A stretch of 64,000 bases of DNA, from NCBI RefSeq assembly GCF_018310695.1, contig NZ_JAGXCY010000020.1, forward strand, positions 1 through 64,000. Direction: 5' to 3'. Of this stretch, positions 9,665 through 18,526 are shown piece by piece. The stretch comes from Paenibacillus sp. Marseille-Q4541. Lineage in GTDB: Bacteria > Bacillota > Bacilli > Paenibacillales > Paenibacillaceae. The first letter of the stretch is position 1, and each line of letters begins with the position of its first letter. The notes beneath the pieces are model-generated. The model did no database searches and was not told where the DNA came from. It saw only the letters and a list, made by a program, of their open reading frames with translations. The translations under genes and the position numbers were made by a program.

Positions 9665-9865
9665 TTAGAGTTGCCTACTTCTTTTAAAAACAACAATCAC
9701 ATCCTTGGAAGCTCCTTGCGAAATACTAGTATCAAAACAGGAAACGAGTTCCCATCCGTTCATTCCATGCTCGTTCAGTTCCTGTTCAAATTCCTCCGTG
9801 TCTACTTTCCCTCCCATGAATCCACCTGTCTTATATTTCATCGTTTTATATTCCCATTGTTCCAT
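9665..9865 (-). CDS. DUF4177-like small protein
   Basis: A 66-residue protein beginning MEQWEYKTMKY and containing ELNEHGMNGWELVSCFD and a final strand VIVVFKR. This matches the small DUF4177 pattern, in which a W-E-Y-K strand and an N-x-x-G-W-E-L motif are conserved. AGGAGAG lies just before the start. The role of these proteins is unknown. Confidence 0.75.
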   Translation of the reverse strand: MEQWEYKTMKYKTGGFMGGKVDTEEFEQELNEHGMNGWELVSCFDTSISQGASKDVIVVFKRSRQL

Positions 9866-9913
9866 GCATACTCTCCTCTCGCTCGTATCTATCCATGTGA
9901 ATCATAGTCGTTG

Positions 9914-11422
9914 TTATGCATGCCATATTCGTGGCATCGGCATAGATTCTTTCCCAAGTTCCGCTGAAATATATCTGAGCAGTAACTCCAGTTTGAGCGT
10001 GGTATAGTCGGGATCATCCCAGAGGTTGTTCAGCTCCCTCGGATCGTTCTCAAGATCAAAAATTTCACCATAGGATTGACGGTAATATACTGTGATTTTA
10101 TACCTCTGATCTACATATGTCTTCTGATGAATGGTGGTGGGCTCATGCCGGAATTCACATATCGCATGGTCACGCGCCTGCTCCTCTTTACCAAGCCATA
10201 CTTTGCTTTGATCTACCCCCGTCATTGCATGAGGAACATGGATTCCGCAAAAAGTAAGAAACGTAGGAGCAAGATCTACTAGCGACTGAATGGCAGCAGA
10301 CTGCTTATTTGCAGGAACATGACCTGGATAACGGACAAGGAAGGGGAGCTTAATCAGGTCTTCATAATGAAAACCACCCTTATATTGCAGCCCGTGCTGT
10401 CCAAAAAAATGACCATGATCTGTTGTAAAAACAACGAGGGTATTCTCGGATAAACCGAGTTCATCCAACCGATCGAGTATTTTTCCGATATATTTATCCA
10501 TCAAACTGATCATTCCATAATACGTTGCTACTAACTGTTTACGCTCCTCTTCAGGGAGCAAATGAGAAGTATATCCGTGGATTCCCCGCCCGGTTTCCTT
10601 CAAATGGTTATAATCAGGGGCTGCCTCCTGGGTCATTCCAAAGTGTGGTGGGTTCTTATCATGTTCTCCATGATGTACGGTAGGGACCGTCAATTCGTCT
10701 TTATTATAGAGGGTATCCCAAGGTGCAGGTACAAGATAATCCGGATGAGGATCAAAAAAACTAGACCAAAGAAAGAACGGCTCGTCCTGCTCTTTATACT
10801 CTTCTAAAAGCGCTCCTGTACGCTCCGCGATCCATGTATCATAATGAATTTCCTCCGGTATAGGCCAGGAATGAGTAATCGAAGGGTCCATTGTCCCCGT
10901 TGGTTCCAGAAAATAATCGCGCCAGTTAGGGTAACCCTTCTCTTCCATCCAGATGGCATAGTGCTGACCGACATGAGCCTCATTCGTATGATTCCGGGCA
11001 AGCTCAACATGGTCAAAACCATAAAAAGGTCCATGAAAGTTGCGCCAAAATTGTAAATCTTGTAATACGGGATAAGCTTCAAGTGATGGGTACTCCTCTG
11101 TTCCATGAAGCGGCTGAAAATGTGCTTTGCCGACAAGCGCCGTTCTATAACCAGCTTCCGCAAGTTCCTGTGCCACCGTCCTTCGGTCTTCCATCAGCTT
11201 CGTACCCAAAGTCCATGCCCCATGCTGGCTAGGATACATCCCTGTCAGAATAGAAGCCCGCGTCGGTGTGCAAGTTGGATTCGGACAATACGCACGCGTA
11301 AAAGCAGTCCCATCTTTCGCAATTCGGTCTAGGTTTGGCGTATGTACTTCGGACTGAAATGCCCCTATTGTATCCCAATGCTGCTGATCACTTGTAATTA
11401 ACAAAATATTAGGACGACTCAT
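9914..11422 (-). CDS. Sulfatase (formylglycine-dependent, cysteine type)
   Basis: A 502-residue cytoplasmic-looking sulfatase of the alkaline phosphatase superfamily. The signature CTPTRASILTG places the residue to be converted to formylglycine at C51. Metal ligands are seen in LLITSDQQHWD near the N-terminus and TTDHGHFFGQHG in the middle. No signal peptide is present when starting at 11422, which has AGGAGGGG upstream; a longer reading to 11488 is less likely. It hydrolyses sulfate esters of an unknown carbohydrate or aryl substrate. No maturase (FGE or anSME) is encoded in this window, so activation must come from elsewhere. Confidence 0.93.
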   Translation of the reverse strand: MSRPNILLITSDQQHWDTIGAFQSEVHTPNLDRIAKDGTAFTRAYCPNPTCTPTRASILTGMYPSQHGAWTLGTKLMEDRRTVAQELAEAGYRTALVGKAHFQPLHGTEEYPSLEAYPVLQDLQFWRNFHGPFYGFDHVELARNHTNEAHVGQHYAIWMEEKGYPNWRDYFLEPTGTMDPSITHSWPIPEEIHYDTWIAERTGALLEEYKEQDEPFFLWSSFFDPHPDYLVPAPWDTLYNKDELTVPTVHHGEHDKNPPHFGMTQEAAPDYNHLKETGRGIHGYTSHLLPEEERKQLVATYYGMISLMDKYIGKILDRLDELGLSENTLVVFTTDHGHFFGQHGLQYKGGFHYEDLIKLPFLVRYPGHVPANKQSAAIQSLVDLAPTFLTFCGIHVPHAMTGVDQSKVWLGKEEQARDHAICEFRHEPTTIHQKTYVDQRYKITVYYRQSYGEIFDLENDPRELNNLWDDPDYTTLKLELLLRYISAELGKESMPMPRIWHA

Positions 11423-11578
11423 GGAACCCCTCCTCTTTTTTAGGTAGTCATTCACGCACCACAACGGAGACAGCATAGTGGTTAACAAATCAGTTCAATA
11501 GAGTGTATCTTTCTTCCCCTCATTACTACTTTTTTCTACATCTCCATACCTTGTACCTTCCCATGCTCCAATAAATAA

Positions 11579-11613
11579 AAACCAGCCCATAACGATAGAC
11601 GATATAGACCGGT
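11579..11613 (-). terminator. Possible terminator after DinB gene
   Basis: On the minus strand AACCGGTC and GGGCTGGTT are imperfectly complementary and are followed by TTTTTATTTATT. It lies 10 bases beyond the DinB stop. The stem is weak, so confidence is low. Confidence 0.35.
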
Positions 11614-11622
11614 TCGATGGAT

Positions 11623-12120
11623 TTATTTTATTTGACTAGCGGGTGTGATTAAATTTTTACCGATCACATTAGGGGAGACTGGCTTTTTATTGATTTCTTC
11701 TTCTCTGGCCCAGACGGATAGTTGTCCCATATGGTGGATCTGATGAGCAATGACATGTCGCATGACTTCACCCCAGGTGTCAATATCTACAGTTCCATCT
11801 GGTCTCTCATCATAGAGGGCTCGCGTCTCCATTGTATCATTCCATGCATATACGAACTCTTCCACTTCGGATTTAAAACGCTTATCAAGCTCCCGTACCT
11901 TCTGAAGCGTAGCGTATTCTTCAAAATTTTCTTGGAAATCAGGTTTCCCTTGAAGTACTCGAATCCAGCTCCACTCTACATCCACGATATGAAACAGCGT
12001 CTGTAAAATGCTCCCTACTCCTCCTGTTCGTGGGCGCAGCAATTCCTCTTCCGGCAGATCCTCACACCACTCATACCATTGCTCTCTTACGATCCAGTTA
12101 TGTCGAAAAAAAGTTTGCAT
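11623..12120 (-). CDS. DinB-family protein
   Basis: A 165-residue four-helix-bundle protein of the DinB/DUF664 group. The metal-binding histidines are visible in LFHIVDVEWSWI and in VIAHQIHHMGQLSVW, giving the usual 3-His site. Family members include bacillithiol S-transferases and other metal-dependent thiol-chemistry enzymes, but most are uncharacterised. It is one of four DinB genes in this window (the others are at 19.1, 23.3 and 43.5 kb), all on the minus strand. Confidence 0.88.
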   Translation of the reverse strand: MQTFFRHNWIVREQWYEWCEDLPEEELLRPRTGGVGSILQTLFHIVDVEWSWIRVLQGKPDFQENFEEYATLQKVRELDKRFKSEVEEFVYAWNDTMETRALYDERPDGTVDIDTWGEVMRHVIAHQIHHMGQLSVWAREEEINKKPVSPNVIGKNLITPASQIK

Positions 12121-12156
12121 CCTTAGATCCCTCCAAATCCCCTAGTTTGCGGTTCA

Positions 12157-13017
12157 TTACGTCTTAGGGGAGTAGTTAAGATATTTCTTTATTGCGATCG
12201 AAGCAAATCTTGAAAATCCTTCATAGAAATCAATTTCATCATATTTCACCTTACTGTACTCGGCAGGAGCTCCAAAATACCCAAGCGGTGTTATTTTTTT
12301 CGCTGTTTCTCCACCAATATGCCATTTTTTCAAATCATCCCTTGTCAAATTCGTTGGGGCCAGGGTTTGGGCTATGTTCGTATTCACAAGCCCCGGGAAG
12401 TATTTCACCATCCCAGCCGTACCGCTTTCGCCTGCATGAATATCAAGAAACTCCGGAAAAGATTGCTCTGGATGAGGTGGATCTGGAAGCGGGACATCAA
12501 AGATAAGGAAATGATCGTTCTGTTTGTTTATTTCTAAATCTTCTGCAATCCAGTGCGAAATTACAGATCTCACATCCAAACGAAGTTTACTACGAGCCTC
12601 TGAGATTGCATCATGTAGGGCAAGACCATTCACAGGATCTCCATGAATATCTACCAGAAAAACATGCTTTACTCCCCAGCGATGCAAACAATCGAAGATA
12701 TCATAGAGTACATTTTTTACCGTCTCCCTACGAGAAGTAAAAGATCCAGGAAAAGCACTCGTCACATGATTGATACCCCAATAGAAAGGAGGGGCAATTA
12801 GGGATTCTATACCTGAATTGTCTAACTCAGCTTTAATCTTGTTGCAAATGAGGTGGCTGCTGTACACATCCATTCCTGTTACTAGATGAGGTCCTTGCTG
12901 TTCAATAACACCCGATGGTAAAAGTACAATCGCTTCATTTTCAATGGATTTCTGCACGTCTGTCCAAGTCATATCTGCCATCGTTCCCGCAAAAATAGAA
13001 TGAACCATTCCGCTCAC
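12157..13017 (-). CDS. Creatininase-family amidohydrolase
   Basis: A 286-residue member of the creatininase/MftE family. The metal-site segment GVIEQQGPHLVTGMD corresponds to the canonical E-Q-H-G-P-H-L motif with one change (Q for the first H), and VDIHGDPVNG matches the N-G-H-G-G-N segment. These enzymes open cyclic amides or trim peptides with a binuclear metal centre. The altered motif residues suggest a different substrate or weakened metal binding. GTG 13017 has GAGAGGAG close by; ATG 13008 is an alternative. Confidence 0.82.
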   Translation of the reverse strand: MSGMVHSIFAGTMADMTWTDVQKSIENEAIVLLPSGVIEQQGPHLVTGMDVYSSHLICNKIKAELDNSGIESLIAPPFYWGINHVTSAFPGSFTSRRETVKNVLYDIFDCLHRWGVKHVFLVDIHGDPVNGLALHDAISEARSKLRLDVRSVISHWIAEDLEINKQNDHFLIFDVPLPDPPHPEQSFPEFLDIHAGESGTAGMVKYFPGLVNTNIAQTLAPTNLTRDDLKKWHIGGETAKKITPLGYFGAPAEYSKVKYDEIDFYEGFSRFASIAIKKYLNYSPKT

Positions 13018-13067
13018 AGACTCCTCTCAAGTACCGGAATTTTAACTAACCACCCCTATTGTCCCGT

Positions 13068-13667
13068 TCACCAGTTTGTATACCTAGGCTGGGCAGAGAA
13101 TAACTTATCTGCAACCATATTCCCATCCTTGTCAAAGCCTCTCATGGTCCATCCTTCATGTGTATATTCATCCATAACAAATAGCACATAGCCATTCTTC
13201 ACTTCCTTGACAAGATACTTATCTGGATGAGCTTCGATGTCCTTCATACTAAACTCATAAGACTCATTGTAGTCCGTTATCTTTTTGTGATATCCAAGCG
13301 AAATCGAGTGAATATTTGAATTCCGGTTTACTTTAATACCGACGACAAAACTATCATTTTGTTCTACATTATTCCCAAATCCCACCACCTGGAAAGGCAT
13401 GTCTTCTTCAGGGAATTCCCTTTCAGCTAGACCACCATACTCATAAAACAAACCTAATTTTTTATTGAGCTTAACGGCACCGAACGTTTGATTCTTCATA
13501 TCTTCATAGATTGCCGCTTTACCATAGACCGTATCTTGAGAAATAATGATCTTGTGATTTCCAGGTATAGCCCCGGATTCTGTTATGTGCCAGTTCTCTG
13601 TATAGGTAGACAAGAATCCTATTACAAGAATAACACTAACGATAATAACGATATTTTTCTTTCTCAT
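13068..13667 (-). CDS. Membrane-anchored hypothetical protein
   Basis: A 199-residue protein with an N-terminal hydrophobic anchor (NIVIIVSVILVIGFLSTYTE) and an extracellular beta-rich region (VYGKAAIYEDMKNQTFGAVKL, FVVGIKVNRNSNIHSISLGY, LVKEVKNGYVLFVMDEY). I do not recognise a named family with confidence. It is probably a bacilli-specific surface protein and stands in its own transcription unit on the minus strand. Confidence 0.65.
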   Translation of the reverse strand: MRKKNIVIIVSVILVIGFLSTYTENWHITESGAIPGNHKIIISQDTVYGKAAIYEDMKNQTFGAVKLNKKLGLFYEYGGLAEREFPEEDMPFQVVGFGNNVEQNDSFVVGIKVNRNSNIHSISLGYHKKITDYNESYEFSMKDIEAHPDKYLVKEVKNGYVLFVMDEYTHEGWTMRGFDKDGNMVADKLFSAQPRYTNW

Positions 13668-13749
13668 ATGTATGCCCCTGCTGTAATGTATCGTTATTAT
13701 AGCAGTTCACTATTAGACAATCCTGTAATAATATACCACTTCATATATA

Positions 13750-14250
13750 TTACGCAGATTCATCCGTCCCTTTCTGTCCTAGAAATGAACCTTCCAAATG
13801 TTTATCAAAAAATTGTTTGAACTCAACATTGTTGTCAATGTACCGGACTTCTTTATTAAAAACACCGGTTCTTGTTATATAAATATTTTCACGATTATAT
13901 TGAATTAGGACCTCTCCCGCAGGTTTTAAATATAGTCTAATGCCGGAGGAAATACTGCCCGGTATACTCGATATAGGGACTTTCTCAAGATCTGATGCTG
14001 CATTCAGCCAATCCGTAATATTCCTTACTTCATCCTGCTGTAAATTGACATCGGTAAAGTATACTTTAACTCCCCCATCTCCTCGAGTGTACATGACTTT
14101 GGTCATTTCGAAATTTTTAATGTTCTCTGGCTTTAGATGTGATGAAACGGATTCAAGTGCTTCATGCTCACTTCGCCACAATATAATGAGTAATATGCCT
14201 GCAATAACCCAAGTTTTCTTGTATAAAAGAATGGAATCCTTCTCCAACAT
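13750..14250 (-). CDS. Membrane-anchored hypothetical protein
   Basis: A 166-residue protein with one N-terminal membrane helix (TWVIAGILLIILW) and an extracellular domain containing MTKVMYTRGDGGVKVYFTD and LKPAGEVLIQYNRENIYITR, which read like alternating strands of a small beta domain. AGGAGG precedes the start. No family is recognised. The preceding hairpin at 14264-14303 separates it from the upstream gene. Confidence 0.6.
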   Translation of the reverse strand: MLEKDSILLYKKTWVIAGILLIILWRSEHEALESVSSHLKPENIKNFEMTKVMYTRGDGGVKVYFTDVNLQQDEVRNITDWLNAASDLEKVPISSIPGSISSGIRLYLKPAGEVLIQYNRENIYITRTGVFNKEVRYIDNNVEFKQFFDKHLEGSFLGQKGTDESA

Positions 14251-14263
14251 TCAGCCTCCTCAT

Positions 14264-14303
14264 AAAAAAGAACATGAATCGCCTATCCGTTCCATGTTCT
14301 TTC
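14264..14303 (-). terminator. Terminator after the 14.3 kb gene
   Basis: On the minus strand AAAGAACATG pairs with CATGTTCTTT across a 15-base loop and continues into TTTTTTATG, a clear intrinsic terminator 17 bases after the stop codon at 14320. Confidence 0.85.
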
Positions 14304-14319
14304 TTTTCTAATGATAGGA

Positions 14320-14751
14320 TCACATGTTATGAGAATCCTGTCTGAGTTTTTGTATTTTATAATAATCTTCGACGCTATCTTCCGCCCCATTCATGATTCT
14401 TCTGTATGCTCTAGAAGGTGGATATAGCTCTTCTTCCCCTATTTGCAAGGCAATCGTATCTTCTACAATTTCACTAGCTTTCCATTCACCACCAAGGTGT
14501 CTCACGACAACTTCACCCAGATATCCACCCCACATCTTAGCCATGTAAGCGATCTGTTCTTCAGAAGGTCCTTTATTAAAAATCTTTCTCCATCCTCTAG
14601 GAAGCTCACCATGAAACTTTTGGAGGATTGAATCCAGATCCTTCAAGCTAGCCTCACTAAAGTCGAGTTTTACGTCCATTTGATCAGCAAAGTCTACCGC
14701 ATCTTCCGCATAAGCTTTCATCATATCTGCTATTCTTAGCTGCGTCATCAA
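14320..14751 (-). CDS. Hypothetical soluble protein
   Basis: A 143-residue soluble, mostly helical protein. Its central segment YMAKMWGGYLGEVVVRHLGGEW followed by IGEEELYPPSRAYRRI recalls small DUF3806-like or immunity-type proteins that share a W-G-x-Y-x-G-E-x-x motif. The assignment is only a resemblance. It is monocistronic, with a strong terminator downstream. Confidence 0.55.
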   Translation of the reverse strand: MMTQLRIADMMKAYAEDAVDFADQMDVKLDFSEASLKDLDSILQKFHGELPRGWRKIFNKGPSEEQIAYMAKMWGGYLGEVVVRHLGGEWKASEIVEDTIALQIGEEELYPPSRAYRRIMNGAEDSVEDYYKIQKLRQDSHNM

Positions 14752-14862
14752 GTTCAGTCCCTCTTAGTTGTATTAGAAACATGTTTTCTGTATATCTATC
14801 CTAAGCCTTATGGACCCAGTTGATCAAGCAATTATTTCCATCACTTTGCTTTCTTGACAATG

Positions 14863-15192
14863 TTAATTGCTATTGCCAGTCTCCTCTTTCTTCTCCGCAA
14901 GATTGTTTTTCCATAGATTAATTAGCTTTCTCTTTAGATAGGAATAGGTCTTCGTTAACTCTTCTTTTAAAGCCCCCCATATCACTAACATAAATCCAAG
15001 AATCATACATCCTATTGCATATATCATCGGCTTATTTCCTTCGGTTATTTCGAGTGCAGACCCAATTCTTCCAGGTGGAGTCGTAAAACCTCCTAATGTA
15101 AGACCAAGTTCAAGCGCAGGAAGATACATCCCTAGATAAAGACATATGCCACCAAGAAAAAGAATGCCTCCTGCAATGATTTTTTTCATCAT
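14863..15192 (-). CDS. Small two-helix membrane protein
   Basis: A 109-residue protein with two hydrophobic helices (about residues 5-33 and 57-76) and a basic C-terminal tail (LKRKLINLWKNNLAEKKEE) that should be cytoplasmic. No family is recognised. It precedes the next gene on the minus strand without a clear terminator between them. Confidence 0.55.
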   Translation of the reverse strand: MMKKIIAGGILFLGGICLYLGMYLPALELGLTLGGFTTPPGRIGSALEITEGNKPMIYAIGCMILGFMLVIWGALKEELTKTYSYLKRKLINLWKNNLAEKKEETGNSN

Positions 15193-15232
15193 TGTTCCAC
15201 TCCCATCGTAGGCAAGATGAAGACGTGTAATC

Positions 15233-15886
15233 CTACCCTTGGACCGCTAATCTTTCTAATGATTCCCAATCTTTGAGCAGTTCTCTAGCCTCATTCGCGG
15301 TCCTCTTAATAAAGTCATTCACCTTGTCTTCTGTATAGTAAATCAGCTGAATCCCAGGTTCGTTCTTCTCATTATTCAGCCAGTTCAGTTTGATCTCACG
15401 GTACCTCTCCGCTTCTTCAGCACTTACGAGTGAATCCATATCGAAACCTCTTGCTGCCTGCAGTTTGGCTATAACGATATCCACCCACTCGTTACTTCGC
15501 ATCAGGTTATATTCGAGCTGGCTGACTTCCTCATCGTAGATCCTTCGGATTTCCTGAGGCTCCTTCTGTACTTCTTGTTCAAAGTCAGCATATAACGTTG
15601 TCGTCCAACGTTCATCTGTATAGATATGTATGAAATACCCGGCGACATATGTTTTCCACTCCGGATCTTCACGTTCTCCTATATATGCCATGTACTTGCT
15701 TGTGAGTAGGCCCTTGTCTGCCAAGCGATCATCATGGACAAAATGAGACAGCATTTTCTCCTTCCGTGTTGTCCCTTCCCTCGCGTGAATCGCGTCTGGT
15801 GCAATACTCCCCAGCAAAAATGATGACGACGGATGACCCTTAAAAATTTCATACGCTACTGCAAAATGGACCATTGGCCACGGCAT
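15233..15886 (-). CDS. Zinc-dependent phospholipase C-like protein
   Basis: A 217-residue protein of the Zn_dep_PLPC-like group found in Bacillales. The expected metal-binding pattern is visible: H7 in PWPMVHFAVAYEI, D30 in GSIAPDAIH, and later H residues in LSHFVHDD and AGYFIHIYTDE. No signal peptide is present, so it is probably cytoplasmic, unlike secreted phospholipases. Substrate unknown. Confidence 0.75.
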   Translation of the reverse strand: MPWPMVHFAVAYEIFKGHPSSSFLLGSIAPDAIHAREGTTRKEKMLSHFVHDDRLADKGLLTSKYMAYIGEREDPEWKTYVAGYFIHIYTDERWTTTLYADFEQEVQKEPQEIRRIYDEEVSQLEYNLMRSNEWVDIVIAKLQAARGFDMDSLVSAEEAERYREIKLNWLNNEKNEPGIQLIYYTEDKVNDFIKRTANEARELLKDWESLERLAVQG

Positions 15887-15949
15887 ATCGTTGTCCTCCT
15901 TTTATGTGAACACTGAAGCCTTTTTCTTAATAACGTTATGTATAGCGGA

Positions 15950-16756
15950 TCAGTTACATCCATATGAGAACTGTCCTACATATTTTTCAAGCACAAGAGC
16001 CACACCATCTAGATCGTTGTTATCCGTCGTTTCATCAGCAATTTGTTTCAGCACGGCTACTGCATTCCCCATCGCAACCGAATAATCTGCTTCTTGAAAT
16101 AAACCCAAATCGTTCATATCATCACCAAATACCATGACCGATTCCATCGGAATCCCATATGTCAGGCATAGTTCACACACCGCCCGCTCCTTAGACGTGT
16201 GAAGTGGCATGATCTGAATCAGCTCGTTCTGATCCGTTACTAACAGATGTACTTTGTCCCCGAATGTATCCATGAGTGCTCGCTTGAGTTCAGGAGAGCT
16301 GCCAGAGAGCAGAATCTTGGTTGCATTATTCTTTTTAAATTCTGGTAAGGGCTGAATAAGCGGATTCAATTTCACCTTCATCATGGTCATTGCATCATAT
16401 TCCTTGTAACTAAACCACTGATCGCTGACTTCCATCGTTACGTGTGCATCTGGTTCCTGATGCAGACAGAACTCCACGATCTCGAATGTTAGATATGCAG
16501 GAATGTAGCTAGAAAATTGATACCCTGTTTTTTTGCAGATCACTTCTGCACCGTTATAATAAACAAATGCTCCAATCTCTAGCAATTCCTTCGGCAAAAA
16601 AGCGTTCACTGTTCTCGGTGGTCTCGCCGTAGCAAAGATGATTTTCATTCCTTGGCAATGACATGCGAGCACTGCCTTCATATTTCGAGCAGATACTTGT
16701 TTCTTTGAATTTAATAATGTCCCGTCCAAATCCAGAACCACTGCTTTCCATTTCAT
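15950..16756 (-). CDS. Cof-type HAD-superfamily phosphatase
   Basis: A 268-residue HAD hydrolase of the Cof/IIB cap class, likely acting on sugar phosphates or nucleotide-like phosphates. Motif I is VLDLDGTLLNS, motif II IFATARPPRT, and motif IV VFGDDMNDLGLF; the large C2B cap sits between II and IV. ATG 16756 has GGGAGGGAGA upstream and is preferred over an in-frame ATG at 16780. A second Cof-type gene lies at 17.7 kb. Confidence 0.9.
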   Translation of the reverse strand: MKWKAVVLDLDGTLLNSKKQVSARNMKAVLACHCQGMKIIFATARPPRTVNAFLPKELLEIGAFVYYNGAEVICKKTGYQFSSYIPAYLTFEIVEFCLHQEPDAHVTMEVSDQWFSYKEYDAMTMMKVKLNPLIQPLPEFKKNNATKILLSGSSPELKRALMDTFGDKVHLLVTDQNELIQIMPLHTSKERAVCELCLTYGIPMESVMVFGDDMNDLGLFQEADYSVAMGNAVAVLKQIADETTDNNDLDGVALVLEKYVGQFSYGCN

Positions 16757-16786
16757 AGGATCTCCCTCCCTACACTTCAAAAATAA

Positions 16787-16824
16787 AAACCCACCTTATC
16801 ACACATTTATAAGGCTGGGTCTTT
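16787..16824 (-). terminator. Terminator after the disrupted kinase gene
   Basis: On the minus strand ACCCAGCCTTAT pairs with ATAAGGTGGGT, followed by TTTTTATTTTT. It lies just downstream of the stop at 16843. Confidence 0.85.
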
Positions 16825-16842
16825 GATGTAAGTTATTCCGTT

Positions 16843-17385
16843 CTACGCAGGCTTCACATTTACAATGTAATTAGGGTTGTTCATGATTTCATGAATAATA
16901 TCAGGTAATTGTTCTACGGTAAACAACTGGGTATATAACTTGTTTTCAGGACGTAGCTCCGGATCATTTTCAAATTCATCCAGCAAAATAAGACTTCGTT
17001 CGCCCATCTGGACTTCCTCAGGACGGAGGTGATCTCGAGTTACAATCGTATCTTGATCAACAAGTAGCACAGCATAAACAATGTTTATCTTATAATCTGC
17101 CAGTTCATCTGCCAGCCACTTTGCCTCTGAAGGAAAGGTTACGTAATCAATCACCACATCATAACCGTAATCTAATAGATTTTTAGTAATACTCGCGATA
17201 TTATTCCATGTTAACTGATTTGTTGCAGGATCAAGCCATGGTTTCCCTCAGCCTTTCACCGGAAAATGACTCACCTGATCACCTGAGACATAAGCGCTTT
17301 TCACAAGTGTCTGAACCAAATGTCTTGATGTTGTGGATTTGCCTACTCCGGCAGGGCCAGAGATGATATATACCGTATTGGTCAT
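16843..17385 (-). pseudogene. P-loop kinase gene interrupted by one in-frame TGA
   Basis: Reading from ATG 17385 (AAGGAG nine bases upstream), the frame stays open for 180 codons except for a single TGA at codon 46 (17250-17248). Before it is a Walker A motif, SGPAGVGKST. After it the protein continues with GKPWLDPATNQLTWNNI, VVIDYVTF and LLDEFENDPELRPENKLY. The frame is intact on both sides, so one CGA-to-TGA change would explain it. The family looks like small AAA/zeta-toxin-like kinases common in Paenibacillus. It is most likely a recent pseudogene; readthrough or a sequencing error cannot be excluded. Confidence 0.85.
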
Positions 17386-17402
17386 GATACAAACTCCTTA
17401 TA

Positions 17403-17682
17403 TTAATCTGTTTTCGACCAAATGAGTCCAAAAATCAATCCTTCCAGTGGCCATGCGAGTCTTCTCTTAATGGATTCCACATTGGATTTAAAATGTTTTA
17501 CGCCAATCTACAAACTCCGGTCCGGTGGGCAGTCCCGTCATATATAATTCTCGTAAATCCGGAGGGAAAATAATCTCGTACTTACTTTCTATATGTAAGA
17601 TTTCCGCTAAAGTTAAAGGTTTCTGAACTCTTATTTTTTGAGATCTCAGTTGTTTTATAATTGCGTAAGGGTCCATACTCAT
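17403..17682 (-). pseudogene. Frameshifted SMI1/KNR4 (SUKH)-like gene
   Basis: The first 64 codons give a SUKH-like N-terminus (LTLAEILHIESKYEIIFPPDLREL, LPTGPEFVDWRKTF). Immediately after the stop, one frame over, the family continues as SNVESIKRRLAWPLEGLIF and then ends early at 17403. Removing one T from the TTTT run near 17489 joins both parts. The C-terminal half of a SUKH protein is also missing. SUKH proteins are often immunity proteins of contact-dependent toxins. The remnant ends three bases before the ribosome binding site of the disrupted kinase gene. Confidence 0.8.
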
Positions 17683-17722
17683 CTCCTTTAAATTAACGAT
17701 GCGATACTTTTTAATATTAAAA

Positions 17723-18499
17723 TTATAGCATCCCGTATTCTTTTAAAGCATGGTGGATTCCGCCTTCACTAGCCTTTTTGGTAACAAAATCAGCCACTCC
17801 TTTAAGCGAATCGTTCCCGTTGCCCATCGCAATCCCAAGCCCAACATAGCTCAGCATATCGATATCATTTAGGCCATCACCAAAGGCAATCGCTTCCGAT
17901 CTAGAAATATTATAATAATTCAACACTTCCCTAATTGCGATGGATTTAGAGACTTCTGTTCGCTCTAGTACATTGCACACATACTTGTGAAAACGCTGGA
18001 ACCGAAGTTCAGGGAAATAATCGATGAACTTTCCCACTTCCTGCTCATCCGCATACAAGCAAATGCAATATACTTCGTCTAGCACATCCTCTACTATTTC
18101 AGGATATACGTTTATACCTAAAGTCTCTTCTAATGCTTCGAGAACTCGGTTGTTATCCGGCTCCATTCCATTCATCATGAAACTTTCAGTGAAGTAAGAA
18201 ACATGCTGACCATGGATCTTAGCGAACTCTGTGATTTTTGCGATCGTTTCCCTCGCAATGACAGATTTATGTATCGTTGTTTCGTTACATTTAATTAGCG
18301 CTCCATTTGCACTGATGAATGTATCGATCCCCATGCTTTTAAATTCTTCACATAAACTGTAGGGTCGTCCCGTTGCTACCACTACTTTTGTTCCATTGCT
18401 GATTAATTGCCGGATGGCTTCTTTCGCGCTTATAGGTATTGTTCTGTCCACTTCACTCAGCAAAGTGCCATCCACATCGAAGAACACAATTTTATACAT
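17723..18499 (-). CDS. Cof-type HAD-superfamily phosphatase
   Basis: A 258-residue HAD IIB phosphatase: motif I FFDVDGTLLSE, motif II VVATGRPYSL, the motif III lysine near ERTEVSKSIAI, motif IV AFGDGLNDIDML and the closing IAMGNGNDSLK. These are all features of Cof-type enzymes that dephosphorylate sugar phosphates or flavin/pyridoxal intermediates. It is a paralogue of the gene at 15.9 kb, though with different cap sequence. It lies 28 bp downstream of the FlaR-like kinase gene. Confidence 0.92.
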   Translation of the reverse strand: MYKIVFFDVDGTLLSEVDRTIPISAKEAIRQLISNGTKVVVATGRPYSLCEEFKSMGIDTFISANGALIKCNETTIHKSVIARETIAKITEFAKIHGQHVSYFTESFMMNGMEPDNNRVLEALEETLGINVYPEIVEDVLDEVYCICLYADEQEVGKFIDYFPELRFQRFHKYVCNVLERTEVSKSIAIREVLNYYNISRSEAIAFGDGLNDIDMLSYVGLGIAMGNGNDSLKGVADFVTKKASEGGIHHALKEYGML

Positions 18500-18526
18500 T
18501 AAGAAAGATAGCTCCTTTAAAGGATT

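Noticed and set aside
12192..12537. Plus-strand frames of 104 and 72 codons inside the creatininase gene
   Set aside because: Both lie within a clear minus-strand gene with family motifs and lack ribosome binding sites.
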